Shown here one piece after another: positions 19,867 through 29,487 of a stretch of DNA of 64,000 nucleotides (positions within the stretch are counted from its first letter, which is position 1; each line of letters opens with the position of its first letter). A program made the position numbers and the translations under genes. Source of the stretch: Rhodospirillales bacterium (GTDB lineage: Bacteria > Pseudomonadota > Alphaproteobacteria > ATCC43930 > CGMCC-115725). Under the pieces are notes generated by a model. That model searched no databases. It saw only the letters and a program-made list of their open reading frames with translations, and was not told where the DNA came from. The stretch covers positions 1 through 64,000 of the forward strand of contig DAHUYF010000100.1 in the NCBI GenBank assembly GCA_027315365.1, written 5' to 3'.

Positions 19867-21000
19867 TCAGAGCCAGTGGCCGCTGCGGGTCGCCTTGGTG
19901 CGCAGATAACGCTCGTTATGGCCGTTGGCGGGAAAGACGTGCGGCACGCGCTCGACCACCGCGATGCCGCAGCGGTTGAGCGCCGCCACCTTCTCGGGAT
20001 TGTTGGTGAGCAGCCGCACGCTGGTGAATCCGAGCTGGCGCAGCATTTCCGCCGCCGGCAGGTAGACGCGCTCGTCGGCGTCGAATCCCAGTTGCTCGTT
20101 GGCGTCGACGGTGTCGAGCCCGGCATCCTGCAGCTGATAGGCCCGCAGCTTGTTGACGAGGCCGATGCCGCGGCCCTCCTGCGCGAGATAGAGCAGCACG
20201 CCGCTGCCGGTGCGCGCGATCTCGGCGATCGCGCCGCGCAGCTGGTCGCCGCAATCGCAGCGCAGGCTGCCCAGGAGATCGCCGGTGAAGCATTCCGAAT
20301 GGAGCCGCACCAGTACCGGCGCCGCAGGATCCGGCTCGCCGATCAGGATGGCGAGATGCTCGATGCCGCCGTCGCACGGGCGAAAGGCGATGATGCGCGT
20401 GTTCTCCGCATCGGCGAGCGGCACGCGCGCTTCGCTCACCGGCCTCAGCGAATGCGCCGCCACCACCTGATAGGCTAGCACCTGCGCTGCCTCGAGCAGC
20501 ATCAGCCCGTCGCGCTCGGTGAGCTGCGCACTGGTGCGCGCGCTCACCGGCGCCACCACCACCGCCGGCAGCAGCCGCGCGAGCTTCACCAGCTCGACCG
20601 CGGCGTTGGCGGCGTCGCTCGCCGTCGTCACCGGTCCCGCCGGCGCCCGGGCGCTCGCTCCGGCGCCGGGATCGGCGAGGTCGCGCAGCGCTGGCGCCGT
20701 CGCGTCGGCGCCGAGCCGCAGCAGCACCGCTCCGCCCTTGCCGCTCGGGGGCTCGGCGAGGCCCAGCGCCGCGGCGCGTCGGCGCGTCAGCACCAGCGAC
20801 AGCCCCTGCCCCGACAGTGTCCTCAGCCGATCCAGGCTTTCCGGCGCGATCGCCTCCGCCGCCTGGACGAGGAGCGTCGCCTTGCCGTCTCGCAGCAGCA
20901 CCAGGCTGCCGCGACGCAGATCGGTGATCGCGCGGTCGACCTGACGCAGCGCGCGTTGATCGGGCGTGACCGGCAGAGTGGCTGGCTCGACGTTGAACAA
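19867..21000 (-). CDS. ribA: GTP cyclohydrolase II with N-terminal extension
   Basis: The C-terminal 200 residues are a complete GTP cyclohydrolase II: zinc-binding HSECFTGD and LRCDCGDQL, then LAQEGRGIGLVNKLRAYQLQD and VDANEQLGFDADER. About 170 residues precede it, giving 377 in total, longer than plain RibA and lacking a recognisable RibB synthase site. The enzyme opens GTP to a diaminopyrimidine, the first step of riboflavin and related routes. The TTG at 21000 is inferred from spacing after a GGGGCGGGAG box; upstream of it the frame is antisense to the CDP-alcohol transferase gene. Confidence 0.9.
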   Translation of the reverse strand: MFNVEPATLPVTPDQRALRQVDRAITDLRRGSLVLLRDGKATLLVQAAEAIAPESLDRLRTLSGQGLSLVLTRRRAAALGLAEPPSGKGGAVLLRLGADATAPALRDLADPGAGASARAPAGPVTTASDAANAAVELVKLARLLPAVVVAPVSARTSAQLTERDGLMLLEAAQVLAYQVVAAHSLRPVSEARVPLADAENTRIIAFRPCDGGIEHLAILIGEPDPAAPVLVRLHSECFTGDLLGSLRCDCGDQLRGAIAEIARTGSGVLLYLAQEGRGIGLVNKLRAYQLQDAGLDTVDANEQLGFDADERVYLPAAEMLRQLGFTSVRLLTNNPEKVAALNRCGIAVVERVPHVFPANGHNERYLRTKATRSGHWL

Positions 21001-21017
21001 GGACTGGCTCCCGCCCC

Positions 21018-21782
21018 TTATGTAGTGACTGCCGCTCGCCGCTGCCGCCCCGCCGTCAGGAGCCGGACCGTATCCGCGGCGAAGGAATAGCAGAGCAGCC
21101 CGACCCCGGCCAGACAGAGGAGCCGCGCCGTCCCGGGCCCCGACGGCGGCGCCAGCGCCGCCAGCAGCGCCGCGATGCCGGCGACGCAGATCGCCTTGCG
21201 GCGAAAGAGCGGCGGCAGCGGCGCCGCCAGCGCCGGCCAGAGCCACCCCGCGCCGAGAAAGATATAGCGCAACAGCCCCGCCGTCAGCACCCAGCCCCCC
21301 GCCTGTCCCGCACGCCAGACCAGCGCCGCCAGCACGAGCATGAAGAGGGCGTCGACTTCCATGTCGAAGCGCGCGCCGAAGCGGCTGGCAAGCCCGGTTT
21401 TCCGGGCCGCCCAGCCATCGACCCCGTCGAGCAGCAGCGCCGCCGTCCCGGCCAGCGCCAGCAGCCAGCGTCCGTCCGGCCCGGGCGCCGCGCCGTCGCA
21501 AAGCACGCCGATGAAGAGCGCCGCGGCGACGGCGCGGGCGAGCGTCACGGTATTCGCCGCGCCGAAGCGGCGATGCGGCGCATGCTGCGCCAGCCCGACG
21601 AGGATCAGTGCCGCGATTCCCGCATATCCCGCCGTCGCGCCCGCCGGCATCCGCCAGCCGAGCCCGCCGAGCGCCATCAGCGCCAGCCCCGCCGCCGCCG
21701 CGCCGGTACCGGCCAGCGCCAGCCGCCAGCCGGCATCGATCAGCAGGGCTCGGGGCGGCTCGGGGTGGTCGATGCGGGTCAT
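21018..21782 (-). CDS. CDP-alcohol phosphatidyltransferase family protein
   Basis: The 254-residue membrane protein contains the full CDP-alcohol transferase signature: DGVDGWAAR, then eight residues to G, and the two final aspartates in RFDMEVD. Several hydrophobic helices flank it. The family joins a CDP-activated lipid or polyol to an alcohol. It lies 17 bases upstream of the GTP cyclohydrolase II start and is probably in the same operon. The ATG at 21782 was chosen because the upstream open frame to 22145 lacks family character. The substrate is unknown. Confidence 0.87.
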   Translation of the reverse strand: MTRIDHPEPPRALLIDAGWRLALAGTGAAAAGLALMALGGLGWRMPAGATAGYAGIAALILVGLAQHAPHRRFGAANTVTLARAVAAALFIGVLCDGAAPGPDGRWLLALAGTAALLLDGVDGWAARKTGLASRFGARFDMEVDALFMLVLAALVWRAGQAGGWVLTAGLLRYIFLGAGWLWPALAAPLPPLFRRKAICVAGIAALLAALAPPSGPGTARLLCLAGVGLLCYSFAADTVRLLTAGRQRRAAVTT

Positions 21783-22086
21783 GGGAATCTGCTCCGACCA
21801 TGGCGCCAAACCCCCGGCGACCGCAAGCCGCGCCGGGTCGCCTCGCGCAGAGTTGACAGCGCCGGGGCCGGGCTCGATCGCCGGCGGCTCTCGATCTGGT
21901 GCGGCGGTCGGCAGCCGTTCATCCCAGCGGCATCGTCTCGGGACGGGCTTCATGGCAGGATTGCCGCCGAAGAAGGAAATGTCGCCCGTATTTTCCGTTG
22001 CCAGGAGCGGGCACGTTCCGGCTATCTGCGCGTGCGTCCCGGACGCGTGCGCGGGTTCGGGGCCAAAACCGCACGGGACAGGCGCG

Positions 22087-22160
22087 GTGGCTCGCATTCT
22101 GCTAGTCGAAGATGATCTGGACGTGCCGCCGCCGCTCGCCGCCATCGCACCGCGTCATGG
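22087..22160 (+). pseudogene. 5' remnant of a response regulator gene
   Basis: A GTG at 22087 opens VARILLVEDDLDV, the typical first strand and acidic pocket of a two-component receiver domain, then continues as a degenerate PPPLAAIAPRHGS. Similarity ends within 25 codons, where the frame runs into the antisense 3' end of the efflux outer-membrane gene. No phosphoacceptor region is present. It lies in the 372-base gap 21783-22154, which otherwise holds nothing recognisable. Confidence 0.5.
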
Positions 22161-23687
22161 CTCCGTCGGCATCGCGCCGCTGCCTATCCCGGGAAGCGTG
22201 ACCTGGAAGACATGCGGGCCGGGGCCGGTCAGCGCCGGTATCTCCGCCGTGCTCCAGCCGCCGCCCAGCGCCTTTATCAGCAGCACATCCGCCTCCAGCC
22301 GCCGGCGCCTGATGTCGAGGTCGTTGCGCGCGTTCAGCAGCGCCACGGACTGCGCGGTCACCACCTGGAGATAGGGATCGACGCCGCCGACATAGCGGTT
22401 GGTGAAGATGCGCAGCGAATTTTCCGCCGATGCCACCGCCGCCTTCTGCTGCTGCGCCTCGCGTTCGAGGATCTGCAGCGCGGCGAGATTGTCCTCGACC
22501 TGCTGGAACGCCGTCAGCGTCGTCTGGCGATAGGCGGCGACGGTCGCCTGATAGCTGGCAACCGTCGCGTCGGATTGCGAGCGGCGCAGCCCGGCGTCGA
22601 ACAGCGGCTGACTCAGGCCACCCCCCACCGCCCAGATGCGGCTCGGCCAGGTCAGCCAGTTGTTGGCCGCGGTGCCGAGAAAGCCGCCGATGGCGCTGAG
22701 CGTCAGCGCCGGATAGAACGCCGCCTCGGCGATGCCGATCTGCTCGTTGGCCGCTGCGACCCGGCGCTCGGCGGCGGCGATGTCCGGCCGGCGCTGCAAC
22801 AGCTCGGAAGGCATCCCGGCCGGCACCGCTGGCGGCTCGAGCGACAGCGGCATCGGCGGCAGGCCGAAATCCCCCGGCGGCTTGCCGATCAGCACGGCGA
22901 TCGCATGCTCGTACTGCGCCCGCGTCACGGCGACGTCGGTGGCCTGGACCTGCGTCGTCTGGAGCTGCGTGCGCGCCTGCTCGACATCGGCCTCCGACGC
23001 GCCGCCCCCCGCGAGGCGATCCTCGGTGAGCTTCAGCGCGTCGGCATAGGCTGCCACCGTGTCGTTCAGCAGCTTCTGTTGCGCATCGGCATTGCGCAGC
23101 TCGACGAAGTCGATCGCCAGTTCCGCATGCAGGCTGAGGGACGCAGTCGCGAGATCGGCGGAACTCGCCTGCGCCTGCTCGCGCGCCGCCGTGACGCTGC
23201 GGCGGATCTGTCCCCAGACATCGACCTCATAGGAGAGGTCGAAGGGAAGTTCGAACTGGCCGGTGGTCGCGTGCGGTACGGAGAAATACGGCGTATTAGC
23301 CGAATCGCGCAGCAACGTCGCGCTGGGCGATACAGCGAGCATCGGATATTGCGACGCCTGCTGGACGCCGAGCAGCGCCCGCGCCTGGCGGAAATTGGCC
23401 TCCGCCACCTTCAGATCCTGGTTGGCCGCGGTGACCTGGTCTTCGAGCGCGTCGAGTTCAGGATCGCCGAAGATCTCCCACCATTTGCCACGCGGCACCC
23501 CGTCTGCCGGCCGCGCCTGCCGCCACAGGCCGGTCTCGTTGCCCGCTCCGGGCAGCGCCTCCTTGTAGACGGCCGGCGTCGCCACCGGCGGCGGCGCCTT
23601 GTAGTCGGGGCCGACGGAGCAGCCGGCCAGCAGCAATCCCACCGCGCCGACGACGCGGCGCTGTCCTCCGCCCGGTCTCCCGCTCAT
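22155..23687 (-). CDS. RND efflux outer-membrane lipoprotein, NodT family
   Basis: The 510-residue protein has a lipobox (LLLAGCSVGPDYK, cysteine 23) and two OEP repeats typical of TolC-like NodT factors, with ELELDAL-type and QASQYPMLAVSPSATL segments in the first and RRPDIAAAERRVAAANEQIGIAEAAFYP in the second. It forms the outer-membrane channel of the tripartite pump encoded just upstream. Its ATG overlaps the adaptor stop by four bases. Confidence 0.94.
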   Translation of the reverse strand: MSGRPGGGQRRVVGAVGLLLAGCSVGPDYKAPPPVATPAVYKEALPGAGNETGLWRQARPADGVPRGKWWEIFGDPELDALEDQVTAANQDLKVAEANFRQARALLGVQQASQYPMLAVSPSATLLRDSANTPYFSVPHATTGQFELPFDLSYEVDVWGQIRRSVTAAREQAQASSADLATASLSLHAELAIDFVELRNADAQQKLLNDTVAAYADALKLTEDRLAGGGASEADVEQARTQLQTTQVQATDVAVTRAQYEHAIAVLIGKPPGDFGLPPMPLSLEPPAVPAGMPSELLQRRPDIAAAERRVAAANEQIGIAEAAFYPALTLSAIGGFLGTAANNWLTWPSRIWAVGGGLSQPLFDAGLRRSQSDATVASYQATVAAYRQTTLTAFQQVEDNLAALQILEREAQQQKAAVASAENSLRIFTNRYVGGVDPYLQVVTAQSVALLNARNDLDIRRRRLEADVLLIKALGGGWSTAEIPALTGPGPHVFQVTLPGIGSGAMPTEP

Positions 23688-24904
23688 GGTGCCGCCCTGG
23701 AATCCTTCTGGGCACGGACGTGGACGGCGGCACCGCTTTCCAGCGAGTCCGACGGGTTGAGGACGACCTCGTCGGTCCCCGCCAGCCCCTCGATCACCTC
23801 GACGAGGTCGCCGTAATCGTGGCCGATCTTCACCGACACGAGCTGCACCTTGCCGTCGCGGATCACGCCCGCCTGCAGCCCCTCCTTGCGGAAGAGCAGG
23901 GTATTGGCAGGAATGGTCACCGACCGCCCCGCCGCCGGCAGCCGGAAATGAACCGAGACATAGGCGCCGGGCAGGAGCTGCCCGGTCGGATTCGGCACGT
24001 CGACCTCGACCAGCAGCGTGCGCGACGTCATGTCGATGGCGTTGGCGGTGCGGACCAGGCTGCCGGTAAAGCTCTGCCCGGGGAACTCGTCGAGCGTCAC
24101 CGCGGCGGTGGCACCGACATGGATCGCCGGCGCATAGCTCTCGGGGACCGAGACATAGACCCTGAGCGTGTCGATCGCCGCCATGTGGAAGAGCTCGCGC
24201 GCCGGCGCGGCGCCGCCGGCGGCGATCAGCGCGCCGATATCGATGTTGCGCGCGGTGACGATGCCGTCGAACGGCGCTTCGACCTTCTCGAAGGACTGCA
24301 GCTCCTCCAATTGCGCCACATTGGCCTCGCGCGACTGCACGATCGCCTTGTCGGTGTTCAAGGTGCCGACCGCGTTGTCGCGGTCCTGGGTCGAGACCGA
24401 CCGGGTCTTCAGCAGGTTCTCGTTGCGCTCGGCGGTGATCTCCGCGAGCTTCAGCGCCGCTTGCGCGCTGGCGAGATCGGCGCGCGCCTGCCGCAGCTGC
24501 TGGTCGATCTCGGGCGTGTCGATGTCCGCCAGCAACTGGCCGCGTCTCACATGGGCGCCGATATCGAAGTACCAGTGCTTCAGATAACCGTTGGTGCGGG
24601 CATAGATCCCGGTGTCGCTGAACGCCTGGGTGTTGCCGGGGAGCACCAGCGCCTCGTCCGGCGCGCCGGCGATCGGGTGGATCACATCGACCGTCGGCAC
24701 GGCGGCCTCATCGGTGGCGCGCGCCAGTTCGCTCTCGGTCTCGGCGCGGCTTCGGATGCCGGTATAGATCGCGCCGCCGATCACCAGGACGGCAGCCGCG
24801 AGCAGCACCGGCAGGCGCCAGCGACGGGGCCGCCGGAGGCGGCTCTCGCTCAGATCGTCGGGCGGCGGGAGGCGTTCCGCTTGGCGCGGATCGTCGGGCG
24901 GCAT
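23684..24904 (-). CDS. RND efflux periplasmic adaptor (HlyD/MFP family)
   Basis: The 406-residue protein has one N-terminal membrane anchor (about 31-50), a lipoyl/hairpin core (YLKHWYFDIGAHVRRGQLLADIDTPEIDQQL) and beta-barrel and membrane-proximal domains, as in MdtA/AcrA adaptors. It connects the inner-membrane RND pump with the NodT channel. It is placed between the two pump genes, 22 bases after the permease stop. Confidence 0.94.
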   Translation of the reverse strand: MPPDDPRQAERLPPPDDLSESRLRRPRRWRLPVLLAAAVLVIGGAIYTGIRSRAETESELARATDEAAVPTVDVIHPIAGAPDEALVLPGNTQAFSDTGIYARTNGYLKHWYFDIGAHVRRGQLLADIDTPEIDQQLRQARADLASAQAALKLAEITAERNENLLKTRSVSTQDRDNAVGTLNTDKAIVQSREANVAQLEELQSFEKVEAPFDGIVTARNIDIGALIAAGGAAPARELFHMAAIDTLRVYVSVPESYAPAIHVGATAAVTLDEFPGQSFTGSLVRTANAIDMTSRTLLVEVDVPNPTGQLLPGAYVSVHFRLPAAGRSVTIPANTLLFRKEGLQAGVIRDGKVQLVSVKIGHDYGDLVEVIEGLAGTDEVVLNPSDSLESGAAVHVRAQKDSRAAP

Positions 24905-24926
24905 GGAGGGGTTCTCCGATGAGGCG

Positions 24927-27900
24927 TCATAGGGAGCGGGGAGGGGTGGCGGCGGCAGGCGGTGGGCGGCGGTTGTGCAGCATCGCGAAGACCGCGGGGA
25001 CGAAAACCAGCGTTGCGACGGTGGCCAGCAGCAAGCCGCCGATCACCGCGCGACCGAGCGGTGCGTTCTGCTCGCCGCCTTCGCCCAGGCCCAGCGCCAT
25101 CGGCACCATGCCGATGATCATCGCCAGCGCGGTCATCAACACCGGGCGGAAGCGGGTGAAGCCGGCCTCGATCGCGGCCTTGACCGCGTCGCCATGCGCC
25201 GAGAGGCGGTCGCGCGCAAAGGAGACGACCAGGATGCTGTTCGCGGTGGCGACGCCCATGCACATGATCGCACCCATGAGCGCCGGCACGCTCAATGTCG
25301 TGCCGGTGAAGAACAGGCACAGCACGATCCCCGCCAGCGCCGCCGGCAGCCCGGTGATGATGATGAACGGGTCGAGCCAGGATTGGAAGTTGACGACGAT
25401 CAGCAGATAGACCAGGACGATCGAGAACGCCAATCCGCTCAGCAGGTTGGCATAGGAGGTGCGCATCGTCTCGAGCTGCCCGCGGATGCGGACGAAGCTG
25501 CCGCGCGGCAGCAGGCCGCGGTTGGACGCGACGATCCGCTCGACCTCCGCGCCGGCCGCACCGAGGTCGCGCCCCTGCACCGAGGCGTAGATGTCAACGA
25601 CGCGGCGGATGTTGTAGTGGTTCACCACCGCCATCTCCTGCGAGCGCGTGATCGAGGCGATGTCGGCGAGCACGCCGACGCGTCCGGCGGTCGGCGAGGT
25701 GACCGAGATGTTCTGGAGATCCTGCAGCGACTGGATCTTGTATTGCGGCGTCTGCGCCGCGAGGCTGTAGTTGACGCCGTTGGCGAGGTTCAGGAAGAAC
25801 ATCGGTGCCGTCTGGAAGCTGCCGCTCAGCGTGTTGAGGACGCTGGTCGCGACATCGTTCTCCGTGAATCCCGCCTGCTGCGCCTTGGTGCGGTCGACGT
25901 CGATGCGGAAGTCCGGATAGTCGAAATTCTGCTGGATGCGGGCGTCGACGATGCCCGGCACGTGGCGGATCTGCGACAGGATGCGGTTCGCGACCTCGCG
26001 GTTGTCCTGGACGTCGGCGCCCTCGATCTGGATGTCCATCGGCGCCGGCAAGCCGAAATTCAGCACCTGGGTGACGATGTCCGCGGGCAAGAAGAAGAAG
26101 GTCACGCCGGGGAACTGCATCGGCAGCGTCTTGCGTAGCGCTGCGACATAGTCGAGGGTCGAGCGATGATCGGGCTTGAGCGATACCATGATGTCGGCGT
26201 CGGCGGCGCCGATCACGCCCGAGATGGAATGCGTCAGGTTGATGGTGCTGTAGGGGAGGCCGATATTGTCGGTGATGGTCTGCCGCTCGCTCGCCGGAAT
26301 CACTTGCCGGATGGCGGCTTCCACGAGATCGGCGAGCCGGGCCGTCTCCTCGATCCGCGTGCCGGTCTTGGCGCGCAGATGCAGCATGAACTGGCCGCTG
26401 TCGGTGGTCGGGAAGAAATCCTCGCCGAGCCAGGGCAGCAGCAGCAGGATGGTGAGGCCGCCGCCAAAAAACGCCGGGATGAACAGCAGCCGGCGCCGCA
26501 CCAGCACCGCCAGCAGCCGGCCGTAGCCCTGCCGCAGGCGCTCGAATCCCTGCTCGAAGGCGCGCTGGAAGCGCAGCAGTGGATTGCGCGTGGGCGCGGC
26601 GTGATGCGCCTTCGCGCGCAGCAGGTACATGGCCATGGTCGGCACCAGCGTGCGCGAGAGCACATAGGACGCCAGCATGGCAAAGACCACCGCTTCGGCC
26701 AGCGGGATGAACAGATAACGCGCGACGCCGCCTAGCAGGAACATCGGCACGAAGACGATGCAGATGCACAGCGTCGAGACCAGCGCCGGCACGGCAATCT
26801 GCGCGGCGCCATTCAGGATCGCCTCGTGCAGGTCGTGCCCTTCCTCGAGATAGCGCTCCATGTTCTCGATCGTCACCGTGGCGTCGTCGACCAGGATGCC
26901 GACGGCAAGCGCCAGGCCGCCCAGCGTCATGATGTTGATGGTTTGGCCGAGGAAGCTCAGCGCGATGATCGAGGTCAGGATCGACAGCGGAATCGATACC
27001 GCGATGATCAGCGTGCTGCGCCAGCTGCCGAGGAAGAGCAGGATCATCGCCGCGGTGAGGCCGGCGGCGATCACCGCCTCGCGCACCACGCCGGTGATGG
27101 CGGCGCGGACGAAGATCGACTGGTCGCCCACCGGCTGGATCCTAAGCTCCGGCGGCAGGGTCTGGGTGACGCGCCCTAGCAGCCCGCGAATGCCCGAGAC
27201 CACGTTGAGGGTCGATGCGTTACCGGCCTTGAGGATGCTGAGCAGCACGCCGCGCCTTCCGTCCTGCCGCGCGACATTGGTCTGCGGCGAGAAGCCGTCG
27301 CTGACGCTGGCGACGTCGCGAAGATAGACCGTGGCATTGTTCACCAGCTTGATCGGGTAATTGGCGAGCTGCTCGAGAGTGGTGGGCGCGCCGTTCACGC
27401 GGACGTCGTATTCGAACTCCGAGATTTTTGCCGTGCCCGAGGGCAGCACCAGATTCTGCCGGCTGAGCGCAGCCAGGACGTCGCCGGGCGACAGCCCCTT
27501 CTGCTGCAGCAGCCGGGGATCGAGATTGATCATCACCTCGCGCATCTTGCCGCCATAGGGATAGGGCACGACGGCGCCCGGCACGGTTACCAGCTGCGGC
27601 CGCAGGAAATTAAGCGCGAGATCGTTGAGTTGCGCTTCCGACAGACCGTTGCCCGAGAGCGCGAGCTGCAGGATGGGCACGCTCGAGGCGCTGTAGTTCA
27701 TCACCAGCGGCGGCTGCGTGCCCACCGGCAATCCCCGCAAGATGGTCTGCGATGCCGCCGTGACCTGCGCGTTGGCGGTGTCGAGGCTGGCGCCGGGCTG
27801 GAGAAACACCCGGACGATCGAGATGCCGTCATAGGTGGTGGATTCGATGTGCTCGATGTTGTCGACGAGGGTGGTGAGGATGCGCTCGTAGACGGTGGTG

Positions 27901-28088
27901 ATCCGGCCTTCCATCTCCTCGGGATTGAGGCCGGTATAGCCCCAGCCGACGGCAATGACCGGGATGTTGATGTTCGGCAGGATATCGGTCGGCGTGCGCA
28001 GGATCACCAGCGGGCTGGCCAGCAGGATCAGCAGCGCCAGCACGATGAAGGTGTAGGGCCGATTGAGCGCGAGCCGAACAATCCACAT
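24927..28088 (-). CDS. RND efflux permease (AcrB/MdtB-like)
   Basis: The 1053-residue protein has the RND layout of two halves with six membrane helices each. It begins with a membrane segment directly at NRPYTFIVLALLILLASPL and contains the proton-relay GILVDDATVTIENMERYLEEG with paired aspartates in the fourth helix, and the second-half GAIMCMGVATANSILVVSFARD. It is the first gene of the operon, followed by adaptor and channel. The substrate range is unknown. No regulator gene is adjacent. Confidence 0.95.
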   Translation of the reverse strand: MWIVRLALNRPYTFIVLALLILLASPLVILRTPTDILPNINIPVIAVGWGYTGLNPEEMEGRITTVYERILTTLVDNIEHIESTTYDGISIVRVFLQPGASLDTANAQVTAASQTILRGLPVGTQPPLVMNYSASSVPILQLALSGNGLSEAQLNDLALNFLRPQLVTVPGAVVPYPYGGKMREVMINLDPRLLQQKGLSPGDVLAALSRQNLVLPSGTAKISEFEYDVRVNGAPTTLEQLANYPIKLVNNATVYLRDVASVSDGFSPQTNVARQDGRRGVLLSILKAGNASTLNVVSGIRGLLGRVTQTLPPELRIQPVGDQSIFVRAAITGVVREAVIAAGLTAAMILLFLGSWRSTLIIAVSIPLSILTSIIALSFLGQTINIMTLGGLALAVGILVDDATVTIENMERYLEEGHDLHEAILNGAAQIAVPALVSTLCICIVFVPMFLLGGVARYLFIPLAEAVVFAMLASYVLSRTLVPTMAMYLLRAKAHHAAPTRNPLLRFQRAFEQGFERLRQGYGRLLAVLVRRRLLFIPAFFGGGLTILLLLPWLGEDFFPTTDSGQFMLHLRAKTGTRIEETARLADLVEAAIRQVIPASERQTITDNIGLPYSTINLTHSISGVIGAADADIMVSLKPDHRSTLDYVAALRKTLPMQFPGVTFFFLPADIVTQVLNFGLPAPMDIQIEGADVQDNREVANRILSQIRHVPGIVDARIQQNFDYPDFRIDVDRTKAQQAGFTENDVATSVLNTLSGSFQTAPMFFLNLANGVNYSLAAQTPQYKIQSLQDLQNISVTSPTAGRVGVLADIASITRSQEMAVVNHYNIRRVVDIYASVQGRDLGAAGAEVERIVASNRGLLPRGSFVRIRGQLETMRTSYANLLSGLAFSIVLVYLLIVVNFQSWLDPFIIITGLPAALAGIVLCLFFTGTTLSVPALMGAIMCMGVATANSILVVSFARDRLSAHGDAVKAAIEAGFTRFRPVLMTALAMIIGMVPMALGLGEGGEQNAPLGRAVIGGLLLATVATLVFVPAVFAMLHNRRPPPAAATPPRSL

Positions 28089-28646
28089 GAAGAGTCGTCT
28101 ACCTCCAAGCCGCGCAATGCAAAATTCCGGCCAACCGCCAGCTGCGCCACAATCTCGACTGTGCCGATCGCCCCTATTCTAGGCAGGGCATGGCTCGGAC
28201 ATCGTCGCTGCAATGCACCCTGGTTCCGCTAATCCCACGCCCGCCGGGCGCCGCCCCCGCCGGTCATCCCCCCGCCGGCGCGTCAGAAGAGGCGCCGGAT
28301 CGTTCGTGCACATTGGAATTTTTACACCTTAATTCAGAGAGTTATCAACCTGCCATCGTGACCTTGCCGTGCTGCTCACGCCGCTCGGCCGGTGGGCGGC
28401 GGTAGTGGCTCCAGCAGCAAAGCGCCCGCATGGCTGCATTGCATCACACGCCGGTCCGGCGCCGCCGACGGGGGCCGGCCCCGCGGTCGTCGGCGCCTGG
28501 CTTCCATATGGAAGCGATCATTGTTGATCCCAAGGCGTAAAAACTCCCTGATCGCCCGGTCATGGCCGACGCTCCCCGGGAGGCGCATCGCCGTCCCGAC
28601 AATTCCGCCAGCCACAGCCCGTGGCGCGCCTGCTAGACTCGCCGCC
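28089..28646. other. Long divergent intergenic region with palindrome and GC hairpin
   Basis: This 558-base gap separates the RND operon (leftward) from the dioxygenase gene (rightward). It has a locally AT-rich stretch at 28310-28350 that could be promoter DNA, a 12-base-arm GC-rich inverted repeat at 28458-28497, and a perfect 16-base palindrome at 28500-28515. No convincing coding frame is present. Confidence 0.5.
28500..28515. promoter_or_regulatory. Perfect 16-base palindrome, candidate operator
   Basis: GCTTCCATATGGAAGC is a perfect palindrome lying immediately after a GC-rich inverted repeat (28458-28497), 131 bases before the dioxygenase start and about 410 bases from the RND permease start. 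It has the size and symmetry of a dimeric repressor site, but the binding protein is unknown. Confidence 0.45.
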
Positions 28647-29378
28647 ATGAGCACCCCTCCCTCCCCGGCCGGCGACGCGCTGGTCGAGCGCCTCTCGCGC
28701 GACGGCTATGCCTTTGTCGCCGCGGCCGAGATGCGCGCCCGGCTCGAGGCGGCGACGCCGCTGACCGGTTGGGAGCGCTTTGCCGCAAGCTGGAACGACA
28801 TGCCGGTCGACGCCTACATGGCCGATGGCGGGCGCTATCGCCGCCGCCGTCATGCGGTGTTCGCGGCCGCGCCCGCGGGCACTATCGCCCGTGCGCCGCA
28901 CCAGCCGCACTACCAGAGCCTCGCCTACAACCCGCTGCATGGCGGCATCGAGCGCTGGTTCGAGCCGATGGCCGATGACGTCGCGGCCGGCGCGAGCCTC
29001 GCCGCCATCCTGGTCGCGAGCCGCGCGCTGTTCGAGCGGGTGGCGGGCGCGGTCCACGCCTGGCATATCGAGACCCACCAATTCCGCATCGAGGCGCGGC
29101 TCGGCGAGGCCGGCCAGCCGACGCCGGAGGGCCTGCATCGCGATGGCGTCGACTACGTGCTGGTGCTGCTCGTCCGCCGCCGGAACATCCGTCGCGGCAC
29201 CACCCGCATCCATGACCTCGATCGCCGCCTCCTCGGCAGTTTCACCCTCACCGAACCGTTCGATGCGGCGCTGGTGCATGACGCGCGCGTCTATCACGCG
29301 GTGACGCCGGTCGAGCCCGCCGATCCCGCCTCCACCGCCCATCGTGATGTACTGGTGGTTACCTTCAAGCGCTGCTGA
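28647..29378 (+). CDS. 2OG-Fe dioxygenase family protein
   Basis: The 243-residue protein matches the 2OG-Fe(II) dioxygenase family that includes free amino-acid hydroxylases: a YNPLHGGIERWFEP segment, the HRDG iron-binding HxD at about residue 166, and a distal VYHAVTPV histidine followed by AHRDVLVVTFKR. Members such as IDO-type enzymes hydroxylate isoleucine or related residues; the substrate here is unknown. The ATG at 28647 fits the family start; the longer frame lacks family similarity. Confidence 0.83.
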   Translation: MSTPPSPAGDALVERLSRDGYAFVAAAEMRARLEAATPLTGWERFAASWNDMPVDAYMADGGRYRRRRHAVFAAAPAGTIARAPHQPHYQSLAYNPLHGGIERWFEPMADDVAAGASLAAILVASRALFERVAGAVHAWHIETHQFRIEARLGEAGQPTPEGLHRDGVDYVLVLLVRRRNIRRGTTRIHDLDRRLLGSFTLTEPFDAALVHDARVYHAVTPVEPADPASTAHRDVLVVTFKRC

Positions 29379-29487
29379 CTCAACCGTTGCGTCGGGTACA
29401 CCCACGACGTCGTTTTCTCCTCGGCCAACGGCCATGTGAACTGACCGCCCGGCCGCCACCTCCTAGAATGGCCATGGAGGCCACGGC

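Noticed and set aside
19867..21801. Single 644-codon gene covering ribA and the upstream region
   Set aside because: The first 270 codons are antisense-frame shadow of the CDP-alcohol transferase gene; only the part after 21000 shows family features.
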